Positions 7,170 through 15,673 of a DNA stretch of 64,000 nt are shown here, piece after piece. The position numbers were made by a program, and so were the translations under genes. The stretch comes from RGIG1959 sp964564305. Its GTDB lineage: Bacteria; Bacillota; Clostridia; Oscillospirales; Acutalibacteraceae. Position 1 is the first letter of the stretch. Each line of letters opens with the position of its first letter. Under the pieces are notes generated by a model. The model had not been told where the DNA came from. It did no database searches and was given only the letters and a program-made list of their open reading frames with translations. Location: NCBI GenBank assembly GCA_964564305.1, contig CAZMAM010000001.1:14954-78953 (forward strand). The letters run 5' to 3'.

Positions 7170-8684
7170 TTAATCTTTCGGAGAAACCGGGAAATCCGGC
7201 GGATCGGGGGCTTTTTGGACATCGCCGGGCGCTTGTGCCTGTTCCGGGGATTCGGGGCTTTCGGCCGAATCCGGTTCGCGCACCAGGCTTTCCGGGTCTT
7301 CGCCGCTGACGTCTTTGGCCCAGGATTTGGGCGCGGGAGCGGCGGGCTTCGGTTTGCCGCCGATTATGCCCTTTTTGCGCAGCACAATGATAACCACCAC
7401 GACCGCCGCAATAATCACCGCGCCGATAACCATCAGCACTACCGCCACGGTGGGGAACCCGCCGCCGCCGCTTCGCGTAAAGCCGGGGATCGGATCGCCC
7501 GAAACGGTGACGGTTCCGGCGATGTTCTCGCACGGAATCAAGGAGGCCATGCCGGTGGCCAGCCGGGATTCGCCGGAAAATCCCACGGCGTACTGCCCTT
7601 GCGGGGTGTCGGAATACACGCGGAATTCCAGCGTGGCGATAACGCCGTAGCCGCTGACGCCGTCGCTGTTCGCGGCGGTGAGCCAGATTTCATCCCCCGT
7701 TTGCGGGGTTCCAGAAACGATGTTGTTGGTCTTCATGGATTCCGCCACAAAGCCGGTGAACTCGCCGCCCATGAATTTCATCGCCTCGCTTTCGTACGCA
7801 AGGCGGATATCCAGCGCGGCCAATTGCTGAACATCGGTGAGCGAAAGCGTGAGCGTGACGGTTCCGCCCGGGCTGACCTGCGCGCTGCTTATCACCGCCG
7901 CGACGCCGTTCACCAGCAGCGGATCGCCGTTTTCCTGCGTTTCCACGGCGCCGTCGGGACGAAGGAGCGTTTGAGATGGCGCCACCGTGACTTGAGAGCC
8001 GTCCGGGAAGGTGACGTCGCTGCCGTGTGCATCGCTCACAATCACGCCGCCGCCCGGAACCGTGCGGGGCGGTTCGGTGGGCGCGGGCGCGACCGTGGGC
8101 GCCTGCGTTGCGGGCGGAGGCAGAACGGTGGTGTTCTCCACGGGCGTTTCGGCGGATACCACTTGAACGCCGCCGTTGACCGTATTCAGAGAATAGACCT
8201 CGTCGGTCGTCAGGCCGTAAAGCTCCTGCGTGCGCTCGGTAAACTCGATGGCGGCAAGACCCAGCGGCGCGTTTTCTTTGACTTTGAACGTCGCCACCGT
8301 GATGACGCCGTTTCCGGAAACGCCGTTTAAGCTTAAGCCGGTGACCCAAATCTCATTGGGACGGTTCACCACTTCTTTATTCGCGGTGTGCATATCCATT
8401 TCGGGCAAAAAGCCCTGTTCGGCGGCATCGGTACATTCCAAAACGCTGTCGTCGTAGCGCAGATAAAAGCCCAAACCGCCTATGGGCCCCACATCGCTGA
8501 TAGACAGCGTGACTTGAACCGAATCCCCCGGATGCGCCGACGCCGTGCTCACCGTCACCGTGGCGTTTGGCTCGGCGGATACCGCCGCGCCAAACGCGCA
8601 AAGCATCAGCGCCGCGCAAAGCATGACCGCCGCAAGCGGCGTTAGCACCGCCAACCGGTTCCCCCGTCTGTTTTCTCTGTTCAA
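7170..8684 (-). CDS. Membrane-anchored protein with two cohesin modules and a cytoplasmic tail
   Basis: A 504-residue protein from a TTG at 8684, chosen for the GGGGGAG site 7 nt upstream; a GTG at 8720 has no ribosome site. An N-terminal signal or membrane segment precedes cohesin-like module 1 (about 40-180), a Pro/Thr-rich linker (about 185-255), cohesin-like module 2 (about 260-400), a glycine patch, one strong membrane helix (VAVVLMVIGAVIIAAVVVV) with RKK after it, and a roughly 65-residue acidic, proline-rich tail that should be cytoplasmic. It differs from the QTG-type anchor of the neighbouring operon. It is separated from that operon by about 280 bp and may be its own unit. Ligands are unknown. 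Confidence 0.72.
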   Translation of the reverse strand: MNRENRRGNRLAVLTPLAAVMLCAALMLCAFGAAVSAEPNATVTVSTASAHPGDSVQVTLSISDVGPIGGLGFYLRYDDSVLECTDAAEQGFLPEMDMHTANKEVVNRPNEIWVTGLSLNGVSGNGVITVATFKVKENAPLGLAAIEFTERTQELYGLTTDEVYSLNTVNGGVQVVSAETPVENTTVLPPPATQAPTVAPAPTEPPRTVPGGGVIVSDAHGSDVTFPDGSQVTVAPSQTLLRPDGAVETQENGDPLLVNGVAAVISSAQVSPGGTVTLTLSLTDVQQLAALDIRLAYESEAMKFMGGEFTGFVAESMKTNNIVSGTPQTGDEIWLTAANSDGVSGYGVIATLEFRVYSDTPQGQYAVGFSGESRLATGMASLIPCENIAGTVTVSGDPIPGFTRSGGGGFPTVAVVLMVIGAVIIAAVVVVIIVLRKKGIIGGKPKPAAPAPKSWAKDVSGEDPESLVREPDSAESPESPEQAQAPGDVQKAPDPPDFPVSPKD

Positions 8685-8759
8685 GGGTTCACTCCCCCAT
8701 TCCTTTTTTGCGCGCCGCACGCCCGCGCGGCGGCGTACACCGTAATATTTCGCCCGCCA

Positions 8760-9686
8760 TTAATTCGCGGGCGCACCGTTTGGTTCCGAAAACCACTTTT
8801 GCACGGTGGGTATGCTGACGTCCACCATATCGGCGATGTCGTTTAGTGCCATGCCCTTTTTGCGAAGACGGTACGCGGTATCCCGCGCTTTTTTCATTTC
8901 TCCCCTTGCCTGACCCTCTGTCAATCCTTCCGCACGACCTTTTTCCATGCCTCTGGCCATGCCCTCTTCGATTTTATCTTTGTCATATGCCGCTTTAATT
9001 TGGTCTTCGTCATATAAGCTAATCATAATGTCTTTAACCTCCTGCTCGTGTTTGGATAGGTAATCTCTTAGGATATTTCTGTCTATGCATATCCGTATGG
9101 TCTCGGTGACCGCTTTCAGCGTCTTGCCGTACAGGCGCGTTTGTTCATCAAATACCTTCGTGAACGTGATGTATTGGTAAACGATGTCGCCTTCCTGGCC
9201 CTCCGTCAGCACATGAATCTTCAAATCCAAATCGCTTTCTTTGCCTTGCGGATTGCTGAAAAACTCTTCCGAAAGCGAATAAACGTCTTTTTCCAGCTTC
9301 TTCTTTCCGGTATAGATGACATAGACCTCCGGCCTTGGTATGGCAAGCTTTTTGCTCCCGTAGAGATTGAGCTCTTTTTCCCCGATGTAATCGTGATAGG
9401 TCTGTGCCAGATACAGCAAAGCGCGAATGAGAATATTCACCGACCATGTGGACTGCGCCTCCGCGAGAACCACGAGCTGATCACCCACCGTGAACCCGAG
9501 ATCGTTGTATATGGCGTTCACCATGACATTCTCGAGCGTGACGATGTGAATCATATCCTCCGTAAACTGCTCCTTGGTCTCCGGGTGCAGGGCATAGTAG
9601 AGTTTCAGCACATACTCGCGATCCTGAAAAAGATGCATAAACACATTATCCTTCGCAGTTCGCTTAAAAGACGGGTCCGTATTCAT
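8760..9686 (-). CDS. Rpn/PD-(D/E)XK nuclease family transposase-like protein
   Basis: A 308-residue protein of the Rpn/YhgA-like family (PD-(D/E)XK nuclease family transposase). The opening TAKDNVFMHLFQDREYVLKLYYAL, shown here only in part, is typical of the family, and the GDQLVVLAEAQST block carries the expected acidic-x-Gln catalytic arrangement. The C-terminus has repeated GMEKGRAEG-type charged helices and a helix-turn-helix-like end (LNDIADMVDVSIPTVQKWF). Family members promote RecA-independent recombination and often move between genomes. No terminal inverted repeats or target duplications are evident around it, so it is probably a resident copy, not a complete mobile element. Confidence 0.75.
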   Translation of the reverse strand: MNTDPSFKRTAKDNVFMHLFQDREYVLKLYYALHPETKEQFTEDMIHIVTLENVMVNAIYNDLGFTVGDQLVVLAEAQSTWSVNILIRALLYLAQTYHDYIGEKELNLYGSKKLAIPRPEVYVIYTGKKKLEKDVYSLSEEFFSNPQGKESDLDLKIHVLTEGQEGDIVYQYITFTKVFDEQTRLYGKTLKAVTETIRICIDRNILRDYLSKHEQEVKDIMISLYDEDQIKAAYDKDKIEEGMARGMEKGRAEGLTEGQARGEMKKARDTAYRLRKKGMALNDIADMVDVSIPTVQKWFSEPNGAPAN

Positions 9687-9820
9687 GGGAATCCACGCAT
9701 TAATCTATGCGATTTATGCGCCATTTGTGCGGCGCTTATTTACCAACTTCATTTTACGGCTTTGCGCAGGCTTTGTCAAGTAAAAACAGCAGGTTGCGCG
9801 GAAGAAGGCGCAAAAAGTCC

Positions 9821-9849
9821 TTGACGAAAGCACGCTTCTTTTGTATAAT
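9821..9849 (+). promoter_or_regulatory. Promoter of tRNA-Thr
   Basis: TTGACG at 9821-9826 and TATAAT at 9844-9849 with a 17-bp spacer, 19 bp before the mature tRNA. Confidence 0.85.
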
Positions 9850-9868
9850 AAAAAAGCCGCCAAGAGAG

Positions 9869-9944
9869 GCTACCGTGGCTCAGCAGGTAGAGCAGCTCAC
9901 TCGTAATGAGCAGGTCGTCCGTTCGAATCGGATCGGTAGCTCCA
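9869..9944 (+). tRNA. tRNA-Thr (anticodon CGT)
   Basis: A full cloverleaf can be drawn. The acceptor stem pairs GCTACCG (9869-9875) with CGGTAGC (9934-9940); the anticodon stem pairs GCTCA with TGAGC around loop CTCGTAA, giving anticodon CGT, which reads ACG; the T-loop is TTCGAAT. The discriminator T and CCA (9942-9944) are encoded. Confidence 0.95.
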
Positions 9945-9949
9945 TCGTC

Positions 9950-9992
9950 CGACCGCCGCAAATGCCGAACACGCTTTGCGGCGGTCGCTTTT
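9950..9992 (+). terminator. Terminator after tRNA-Thr
   Basis: CGACCGCCGCAAA at 9950-9962 pairs perfectly over 13 bp with TTTGCGGCGGTCG at 9975-9987, followed by CTTTTC. It separates the tRNA from ychF. Confidence 0.8.
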
Positions 9993-10023
9993 CGAAAATC
10001 CACTGTTAAGGGGAGTATGTGCG

Positions 10024-11121
10024 ATGAAACTGGGCATTGTGGGATTGCCGAATGTGGGAAAATCCACCCTCTTCAACGCCATTACGGGCGCGGGCGCGCA
10101 AAGCGCCAATTACCCGTTTTGCACAATCGATCCGAATATCGGCGTGGTCGCGGTGCCGGACAAACGGCTGGACGCCCTCGCCGGTTTGTATCACCCGCAA
10201 AAAATCACCCCGGCGGTCATTGAATTCGTGGATATCGCGGGGCTCGTGAAAGGCGCATCCAAAGGAGAAGGCCTGGGGAATCAGTTTCTCGCCAACATCC
10301 GCGAAGTGGACGCCATTGTACACGTTGTTCGGTGCTTTGAAAACGATGACGTCGTGCATGTGGAGGGAAAAGTCGACCCCGTAAGAGATATTGAAATTGT
10401 CAACCTGGAGCTTATCTTATCGGATATGGAGGTGCTTTCCCGCAAAATCGAACGCACCCAAAAAGCATTAAAAGGCGACCGCGCGTTACAGGCTCCCTTA
10501 GAGGCGTACAAAAAAATCATGGCGGCGCTGGAATCGGGAAAGGCCGCGCGAACCGTTTCGCTCACGCGGGAGGAGGAGGCGGCGCTCTCGGACGTCTCAT
10601 TGCTGACCAAAAAGCCGGTGATTTACGCGGCAAATTTGAACGAAGAAGATTTTGCCGGGGACGCCGGGGAAAAGAACGCCTATGTGGGGCAGGTGAAAGC
10701 CCTGGCAGAAGCGGAAGGCGCGGAGGTTTTGCCCATTTGCGCGCAACTGGAAGCGGATATCGCGGAGCTTTCCGGTGAGGAAAAAGCGCTGTTCCTTTCG
10801 GATTTGGGCCTGCAGGAGGGCGGATTAAGCCGCCTTATCCGCAGCAGCTACCGCTTGCTGGGGCTGATTTCCTATCTCACGGCGGGGGCGCCGGAAGTAA
10901 GGGCGTGGACCATCAAACAGGGAACCAAAGCGCCTCAGGCAGCGGGAAAAATCCATTCCGATTTTGAACGCGGATTTATCCGCGCCGAAGTCATCGGCTT
11001 TGATCAATTGATGCAATGCGGCTCCATGGCCGCCGCCCGGGAAAAAGGACTGGTTCGCTCGGAAGGCAAGGAATATGTCATGCAAGACGGCGATGTGGTG
11101 CTGTTTCGGTTTAACGTGTAG
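10024..11121 (+). CDS. ychF: Redox-regulated ATPase YchF (Obg family)
   Basis: A 365-residue YchF/OLA1 protein. The P-loop GLPNVGKS is at residues 7-14 and the switch region DIAGLVKGASKGEGLG at about 67-82. The usual guanine-specifying NKxD motif is replaced by NLNEED, the hallmark of YchF, which prefers ATP. A helical domain and a C-terminal TGS domain follow (about 280-365). It associates with ribosomes and is linked to stress responses in other bacteria. ATG 10024 is preferred over the upstream frame start because AAGGGGAG lies 8 nt before it and homologues begin MKLGIVG. It sits just past the tRNA-Thr terminator and ends before a bidirectional hairpin. Confidence 0.95.
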   Translation: MKLGIVGLPNVGKSTLFNAITGAGAQSANYPFCTIDPNIGVVAVPDKRLDALAGLYHPQKITPAVIEFVDIAGLVKGASKGEGLGNQFLANIREVDAIVHVVRCFENDDVVHVEGKVDPVRDIEIVNLELILSDMEVLSRKIERTQKALKGDRALQAPLEAYKKIMAALESGKAARTVSLTREEEAALSDVSLLTKKPVIYAANLNEEDFAGDAGEKNAYVGQVKALAEAEGAEVLPICAQLEADIAELSGEEKALFLSDLGLQEGGLSRLIRSSYRLLGLISYLTAGAPEVRAWTIKQGTKAPQAAGKIHSDFERGFIRAEVIGFDQLMQCGSMAAAREKGLVRSEGKEYVMQDGDVVLFRFNV

Positions 11122-11268
11122 TGTCAAAAGGACGCGCGGCCCATTATCCACCAGGCAGCCCGCGCACAGGCCGAATATTACGCGGCAATCCCCCCGCGCA
11201 ACAGCCATATGCGGTAAGACCGGTTTTCATTCAAATCATTCAAACAAAAAAACACACAGCCAAAAATG

Positions 11269-11301
11269 CCGCCCGGGTTTTGAAAACCCGGGCGGTTATT
11301 T
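11269..11301. terminator. Bidirectional terminator between ychF and mrnC
   Basis: CCGCCCGGGTTTT at 11269-11281 and AAAACCCGGGCGG at 11283-11295 form a near-perfect hairpin. TTATTT follows on plus; on minus CATTTTTGG follows. It abuts the mrnC stop codon. Confidence 0.8.
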
Positions 11302-11718
11302 CGACAAATCGGAATGTTTCGGTTTTGCAGCTTGCGGTTCCTCGCTTTGCAAAATCCGCAAAAACATCTCCCTTGCGCGGAAAATTCGGCCCGTCAGGTA
11401 CCAGTACCCGAACAGCGTCTCCAAGGCTGTCGCGCTGTGGTAATCGGGATCGGAACGCGCGGTGTGCGCGTTCCTGCCCCGGCGGCAGACGGCCCGCTCC
11501 CGCTCGGTGAGCCAAGGCAGCAGCGTTTGCAAAGCCGCCGCCTGAGCCGGCGCGCTCACTTTCGCGACAGCCGCCTCATGCAGCGCGCGGGGCGGACGGT
11601 TGGCGGCGTTTGCCAGATGCTCCCGAACCAAGAGCTCATACACCGCGTCCCCGACAAACGCCAGCGTCAGCGGACTGAGCGAACGCGCGTCCACGGTTTC
11701 TCCCAATAACGATTCCAT
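11296..11718 (-). CDS. mrnC: Mini-ribonuclease 3
   Basis: A 140-residue MrnC protein, an RNase III catalytic domain without a double-strand RNA-binding domain. Visible motifs are LAFVGDAVYELLVRE, which carries the metal-binding Asp, and the downstream SATALETLFGYWYL with its Glu. It matures 23S rRNA ends in Bacillus. ATG 11718 is chosen because AAAGGAG lies 10 nt upstream; a GTG at 11748 would overlap the obg stop and has no clear site. It is the last gene after obg, whose stop lies 27 bp upstream. In Bacillus mrnC sits by cysS; linkage to obg here is different. Confidence 0.92.
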   Translation of the reverse strand: MESLLGETVDARSLSPLTLAFVGDAVYELLVREHLANAANRPPRALHEAAVAKVSAPAQAAALQTLLPWLTERERAVCRRGRNAHTARSDPDYHSATALETLFGYWYLTGRIFRAREMFLRILQSEEPQAAKPKHSDLSK

Positions 11719-11744
11719 GTGTGCGATTCTCCTTTGCGCGGCGC

Positions 11745-13016
11745 TCACCTGACATATTCAAAATCAAAACCGTACAGGCTCACCGTGTCGCCCTCGTGAA
11801 TACCGGCTTCCTCCAACGCCCGGAGAATGCCGGACGACGCCAGCAAACGCTGAAAATAGCGCAGGCTTTCCTCATCGTCGACGTCCACGGTACGTAAAAC
11901 CGGCAGCAGCCAATCGGCCGTGACTTCATACGTATTTCCGCGCACCAAAACCTTCGGCACGCGATCGGATATTGGCGCGTCTTTGCCCGAAACCGCGGGC
12001 GGATCCGGCGCAAACGCCTTTACCGGAGGCAGAGCGCGCAATTTTTGCACACACGCGCGAACCAGTTCCCGCGTACCTTGGGCAATGGGCGCCATCAATT
12101 CCCAACAGGCGTACCCTTTGGCGGCCACGGCCGATTTAAACGCGGCAATCTGCTCTTCGGTTGCCAAATCGCATTTGTTGGCGGCAACCAGCATGGGGAG
12201 TTTCGCCAATTCAGGGCTGAAAGCCTCCAATTCCGCCTGAATCACCTCGAAATCGCGCAGCGGATCTCTCCCTTCGCTGCCCGAGACGTCCACCACATGC
12301 ACCAGCAGGCGGCAGCGCTGGATATGCCGCAAGAAATCGTGCCCGAGTCCGGTTCCGCCGGACGCGCCCTCGATAATGCCGGGAATATCCGCCATCACAA
12401 AAGATTCGTCCCCCTCGCGCACCACGCCCAAAACGGGAGAGAGCGTGGTGAAGGGATAATCGGCGACAACCGGTTTCGCTTCGCTGACCACCGAGAGCAA
12501 AGTGGATTTGCCCACATTCGGAAACCCAACCAGCCCGACATCCGCCAGCAATTTGAGTTCCAGCCGCACCCGAAGATGCTCACCGGGCAGCCCCGGCTTG
12601 GCAAACCGGGGCACCTGCCGGGTGGATGAGGCAAAATGCGCGTTTCCGTATCCGCCCCGGCCGCCGTGCGCCACGGTAAACGGTTCGTCCGCAGACATAT
12701 CCGCAAGCAAACGCCCGGAGGCATCGTCGTAAACCAGGGTACCGCGCGGAACCGTCAGCGTCACCGATTCGCCCGATTTGCCGAAACACCGGCCGCCTTT
12801 GCCGTTTTCCCCGTTTTTCGCGGTAAATTTCCGCCGGTACCGGTAAGCGGACAACGTGGAAACGCCGCCGTCCACCTGAATAATCACATCGCCGCCGCGC
12901 CCGCCGTCGCCCCCGTCCGGCCCGCCGGACGCGACATATTTTTCCCGGTGAAAAGTGACCGCTCCGTCCCCGCCGCTGCCGGCGCAAACCTCAATGACGG
13001 CCGTATCGATAAACAA
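11745..13016 (-). CDS. obg: GTPase Obg
   Basis: A 423-residue essential ribosome-assembly GTPase. The glycine-rich Obg fold occupies about 1-158 (GGPDGGDGGRGGDV), the G domain about 159-330 with P-loop GFPNVGKST and DIPGIIEGA, and the C-terminal OCT domain about 350-423, the last being typical of Gram-positive Obg. Homologues start MFIDxA, so the TTG at 13016 (reading LFIDTAVIEV) with AAGGAG about 10 nt upstream is the likely start; the open frame extends further upstream without support. It follows rpmA after a 131-bp gap with a hairpin. Confidence 0.95.
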   Translation of the reverse strand: MFIDTAVIEVCAGSGGDGAVTFHREKYVASGGPDGGDGGRGGDVIIQVDGGVSTLSAYRYRRKFTAKNGENGKGGRCFGKSGESVTLTVPRGTLVYDDASGRLLADMSADEPFTVAHGGRGGYGNAHFASSTRQVPRFAKPGLPGEHLRVRLELKLLADVGLVGFPNVGKSTLLSVVSEAKPVVADYPFTTLSPVLGVVREGDESFVMADIPGIIEGASGGTGLGHDFLRHIQRCRLLVHVVDVSGSEGRDPLRDFEVIQAELEAFSPELAKLPMLVAANKCDLATEEQIAAFKSAVAAKGYACWELMAPIAQGTRELVRACVQKLRALPPVKAFAPDPPAVSGKDAPISDRVPKVLVRGNTYEVTADWLLPVLRTVDVDDEESLRYFQRLLASSGILRALEEAGIHEGDTVSLYGFDFEYVR

Positions 13017-13092
13017 CGAAACCCAACTCCTTTTTACGACAGCACCGCATAAAAACAGGCTTTCGCCTTTGCGCGGTGCTTTTTGCAGCAAA

Positions 13093-13119
13093 GCCGGAAG
13101 GTTTTGAAAACCCTCCGGC
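13093..13119. terminator. Hairpin between rpmA and obg
   Basis: GCCGGAAGGTTTT at 13093-13105 pairs with AAAACCCTCCGGC at 13107-13119, with one A-C mismatch, around a single-base loop on paper. On the minus strand it is followed by TTTGCTGC, a poor U-tract, so it may only partly terminate the rplU-rpmA transcript. Confidence 0.45.
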
Positions 13120-13147
13120 CCGCAACAGCATATTTGCAAGCAGCGTA

Positions 13148-13426
13148 TTATTGAGGATACACGCTGACCTGTTTGCGATCTCTTCCCAAGCGCTCAAAGC
13201 GCACAATCCCGTCCGCTTTGGCAAAAAGGGTATCGTCGGAACCAATCCCCACATTGACGCCGGGATGAATGTGCGTTCCGCGCTGACGCACCAGAATATT
13301 CCCCGCCGGGACAAACTGACCGTCCGCACGCTTCACGCCAAGGCGCTTCGATTCGGAATCCCGGCCGTTTTTCGTGGATCCCGTTCCTTTTTTGTGCGCA
13401 AATAATTGTAATTGAATTTTCAGCAT
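13148..13426 (-). CDS. rpmA: 50S ribosomal protein L27 with cleavable N-terminal extension
   Basis: A 92-residue L27. The mature sequence begins AHKKGTGSTKNGRDSESKRLG, and ahead of it stands the short leader MLKIQLQLF. In Firmicutes this leader is removed by the protease Prp after the LQLF motif, which is needed because the L27 N-terminus reaches the peptidyl-transferase centre. The Prp gene is the next gene upstream, between rplU and rpmA, the standard Firmicute order. The start ATG is preceded by AAAGGAA. Confidence 0.97.
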   Translation of the reverse strand: MLKIQLQLFAHKKGTGSTKNGRDSESKRLGVKRADGQFVPAGNILVRQRGTHIHPGVNVGIGSDDTLFAKADGIVRFERLGRDRKQVSVYPQ

Positions 13427-13505
13427 AATTTTGTTCCTTTCTTTTGACGGTGAATGCAGAGGGGATTCCCCTCGATGAACCGATACACAAAGCTTACAGA
13501 CAAGT

Positions 13506-13832
13506 TTACGGCCGCAACACGGTTTGCGTTTTGATTCGGCGGGGGTACGATTTTTGAAGCGACAGGCAATGCAGCCGCAAACCCCCGATGAGTTCCGAAT
13601 GCTCTTTCGCGTCTTCGCGGGAAAATTCCGCCGTGAGATTGCCGCTTGATTCCCGAAGCGTTAAAGGGGTTAACCCCGCAATCTCGGTAAGCGCGTTCAC
13701 CGTGAGATACACCGCGCTGCTCACCGCGCAGCAAAGCAGCGAAATGCCGTTTTTACCGACTTTGTCGTGCCCGCGGACGGTAAACCCTGTCAGTACGCCG
13801 CCCTGTTCGTAAAACAGGCATTCAATCATCAT
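13506..13832 (-). CDS. prp: Ribosomal-processing cysteine protease Prp
   Basis: A 108-residue protein of the YsxB/DUF464 family. The catalytic histidine is H22 in TVRGHD and the catalytic cysteine C34 in SLLCCAVSSAV, the same positions as described for Staphylococcus Prp. It trims the N-terminal leader of L27, whose gene follows 79 bp downstream and carries the matching LQLF-A site. The ATG at 13832 directly follows the rplU stop (TAA then ATG), so translation is probably coupled; a second ATG is the next codon. Confidence 0.93.
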   Translation of the reverse strand: MMIECLFYEQGGVLTGFTVRGHDKVGKNGISLLCCAVSSAVYLTVNALTEIAGLTPLTLRESSGNLTAEFSREDAKEHSELIGGLRLHCLSLQKSYPRRIKTQTVLRP

Positions 13833-14144
13833 TTACGCGTGAATGGCTTCAATCTGAACTTTGGTGTACGGCTGACGGTGCCCTATTTTGCGCTGCTTGC
13901 CCTTTTTCGGTTTGTAAGTCCAGACTGTGATTTTTTTGCCTTTTCCGTTTTTGAGCACTTTGGCTTCGACCGTCGCGCCTTCCACATACGGGGCGCCGGA
14001 ATGAAACGCTTCGTCATCGTGCAAAGCGACGACCTTGTCGAAAATAACCGATTCTCCTTCTTCCTTCGGAAGCCTTTCGATAAACAGCACATCGCCGCTG
14101 CTTACTTTATATTGCTTCCCTCCGGTTTCCACAATGGCGTACAT
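13833..14144 (-). CDS. rplU: 50S ribosomal protein L21
   Basis: A 103-residue L21 of normal length, opening MYAIVETGGKQYKV and with the C-terminal YKPKKGKQRKIGHRQPYT block that binds 23S rRNA. It heads the rplU-prp-rpmA group. In many Clostridia the radical SAM TIGR03960/TIGR03936 pair and rng lie upstream of rplU; here that pair lies near 32 kb instead. Confidence 0.98.
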   Translation of the reverse strand: MYAIVETGGKQYKVSSGDVLFIERLPKEEGESVIFDKVVALHDDEAFHSGAPYVEGATVEAKVLKNGKGKKITVWTYKPKKGKQRKIGHRQPYTKVQIEAIHA

Positions 14145-14222
14145 AAACCTTCCTGCCTTATACTTTCAGTCTCGCTAAAAAGGGCGGGGATTTTGCCCGC
14201 TTGAGGCCCGTTTTATGCGGCA
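14145..14222 (-). promoter_or_regulatory. Probable L21 leader RNA
   Basis: The untranslated leader between the expected transcript start (about 14222) and rplU holds a GCGGG/CCCGC hairpin at about 14183-14205, followed by TTTTTAGCGAGAC and AAGGCAGGAAGG. Firmicute L21 operons commonly carry an autoregulatory L21 leader; position and a compact hairpin fit, but I cannot confirm the covariance model by eye. Confidence 0.45.
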
Positions 14223-14228
14223 ACGGGT

Positions 14229-14257
14229 ATCATACCATACTTTTTTTGCGGTGTCAA
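14229..14257 (-). promoter_or_regulatory. rplU operon promoter
   Basis: Read on the minus strand, TTGACA (14252-14257) and TATGAT (14229-14234) with a 17-bp spacer. Confidence 0.85.
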
Positions 14258-14336
14258 ATGCTTTTTGGGCAACGGTACCGTCCCCCGGTCACCGATATTT
14301 TGCCGCCTTTGGCTGTACGAAAAAAAAGAAAAGGTT

Positions 14337-15566
14337 TTAAAATTTCTTTTTAGACCGGAGAAAATCCATGAGATTGACATGCAAAATCCCGTTTCTATGC
14401 TGCAGCAGGTAATCTGTTGTCAAGAGATATTTGGGATAATTATCCTTAACCGTTTCCAGCGGGCGGTACTCTCTGTCTTCCGTTTCGCGGCTCTGCGCAA
14501 CGGTGTACGCCACTTGAACATAAGCATAATTCATGGCGGCGTCGCGCAAAATAAAATCGCACTCAAATTTCCCGAATCTTCCGAAACTGACCGAATAATC
14601 CAGAGATTTCGCATAGAGAAACACAATATTTTCCAAGACAGGGCCGTAGTTGATGCGGTTGTCGGTATTCTCCGCGTAGTAAAAGGAGAGATCGGAAAGG
14701 TAGTATTTCCTTTCGCCGGAAAGCGCTTTTTTGGATTTCATATCAAACCGGGGGCATTCATACAGAATTTTGGCGTCGAGAAGCGCTTTGACATACCGGG
14801 CCACGGTCTCCCGAGTTATGTTGATGCCCTGTTTTTTCAGTTCCTCACAGAGCGAGTTCAAGCTGAACAGAGAGCCGAAATTCCCGATGATAAAATGCCT
14901 GACGGACTCAAAGGTCTCCTTGTCGCGAATTTTGACCCTGCGGCGAATATCCTTTTCAAAAATCTCCTGAATCACACCCTGTACATAACGGCGCTTATCC
15001 GAAAGAGAATCAAAAAAGACCGTGCGCGGAAAACCGCCTTCCAAAATATAATTGACGAGTTCCGCCGATGCATTCGCATCGACCGGCTTTCCGTAAAAGC
15101 TTTTCATTTCCTCATATTCCTCAAAGCTGAGGGGAAATAATTCAAACGCAATATACCGGCCGGTCAGCTTTGTGGTAATCTCTCCGCTTAACAGATAGGA
15201 ATTGGAATCCGTAATAAAAATGGACCAGCCGCCATCTGTCCGAAAGCCGTTCAGAACCGCCTCAAATCCTTTGACATTCTGCACCTCATCAATAAACAGA
15301 TATTTCAATCCTTCAGCCGTTTCCCTGTTCAGAATCAATGCTTCCAGTGCGTCCGGTTTTGTAACATTCCGATATTCGCGCCGGTCTAAATCCAAATAAA
15401 CAATATTTTCCTCCGAAACGCCCTTTTGCCTCAGTTCGTCCGCAATCATGTGCATAAGGCTGGATTTTCCGCACCGTCTCACGCCGGTAATCACCTTAAT
15501 CAAGTCATCGGTCTCGTAAAACCCCCGAATTTTCCGCAAATAATTTTCCCGGATATACAAATTCAT
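14337..15566 (-). CDS. AAA ATPase with DUF4143 domain
   Basis: A 409-residue protein of the AAA_14/DUF4143 family. Walker A is GVRRCGKSS at about 28-36, Walker B KYLFIDEVQ at about 94-102, and the DUF4143 nuclease-like domain lies at about 200-400 (the stretch ending QVAYTVAQSRETEDRE resembles the family's restriction-endonuclease-like end). Many copies occur in anaerobes; their role is not settled, with ideas ranging from toxin-antitoxin-like to defence functions. ATG 15566 is chosen for GGAGGG 8 nt upstream. Its promoter is abutted by an 18-bp perfect palindrome. The neighbours are a broken DUF6440 gene and rplU, so it stands alone. Confidence 0.85.
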   Translation of the reverse strand: MNLYIRENYLRKIRGFYETDDLIKVITGVRRCGKSSLMHMIADELRQKGVSEENIVYLDLDRREYRNVTKPDALEALILNRETAEGLKYLFIDEVQNVKGFEAVLNGFRTDGGWSIFITDSNSYLLSGEITTKLTGRYIAFELFPLSFEEYEEMKSFYGKPVDANASAELVNYILEGGFPRTVFFDSLSDKRRYVQGVIQEIFEKDIRRRVKIRDKETFESVRHFIIGNFGSLFSLNSLCEELKKQGINITRETVARYVKALLDAKILYECPRFDMKSKKALSGERKYYLSDLSFYYAENTDNRINYGPVLENIVFLYAKSLDYSVSFGRFGKFECDFILRDAAMNYAYVQVAYTVAQSRETEDREYRPLETVKDNYPKYLLTTDYLLQHRNGILHVNLMDFLRSKKKF

Positions 15567-15597
15567 GCCCGCGTCCCTCCTCACGTTCGCCAAGAAT

Positions 15598-15626
15598 AAT
15601 ATACCGTATTCCCGCCAAAATATCAA
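15598..15626 (-). promoter_or_regulatory. Promoter of the AAA_14/DUF4143 gene
   Basis: Read on minus: TTGATA (15621-15626), 17-bp spacer, TATATT (15598-15603). The palindrome at 15627-15673 begins at the very next base. Confidence 0.75.
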
Positions 15627-15673
15627 GTTAACGCTGCAGATTTTGAAAAAAATGCAAAATCTGCAGCGTTAAC
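15627..15673. repeat. Perfect 18-bp inverted repeat
   Basis: GTTAACGCTGCAGATTTT at 15627-15644 and its exact complement at 15656-15673, with an 11-nt loop. On the plus strand CGCGCTTTTTT follows, so it could also act as a terminator. Touching the -35 box suggests an operator or the edge of an inserted segment. Confidence 0.9.

Noticed and set aside
14268..14290. ACGGTACCGT palindrome between rplU promoter and the AAA gene
   Set aside because: Only 10 bp, no link to a promoter, and easily expected by chance; resemblance to scattered GGGACGGT-type motifs is too loose.
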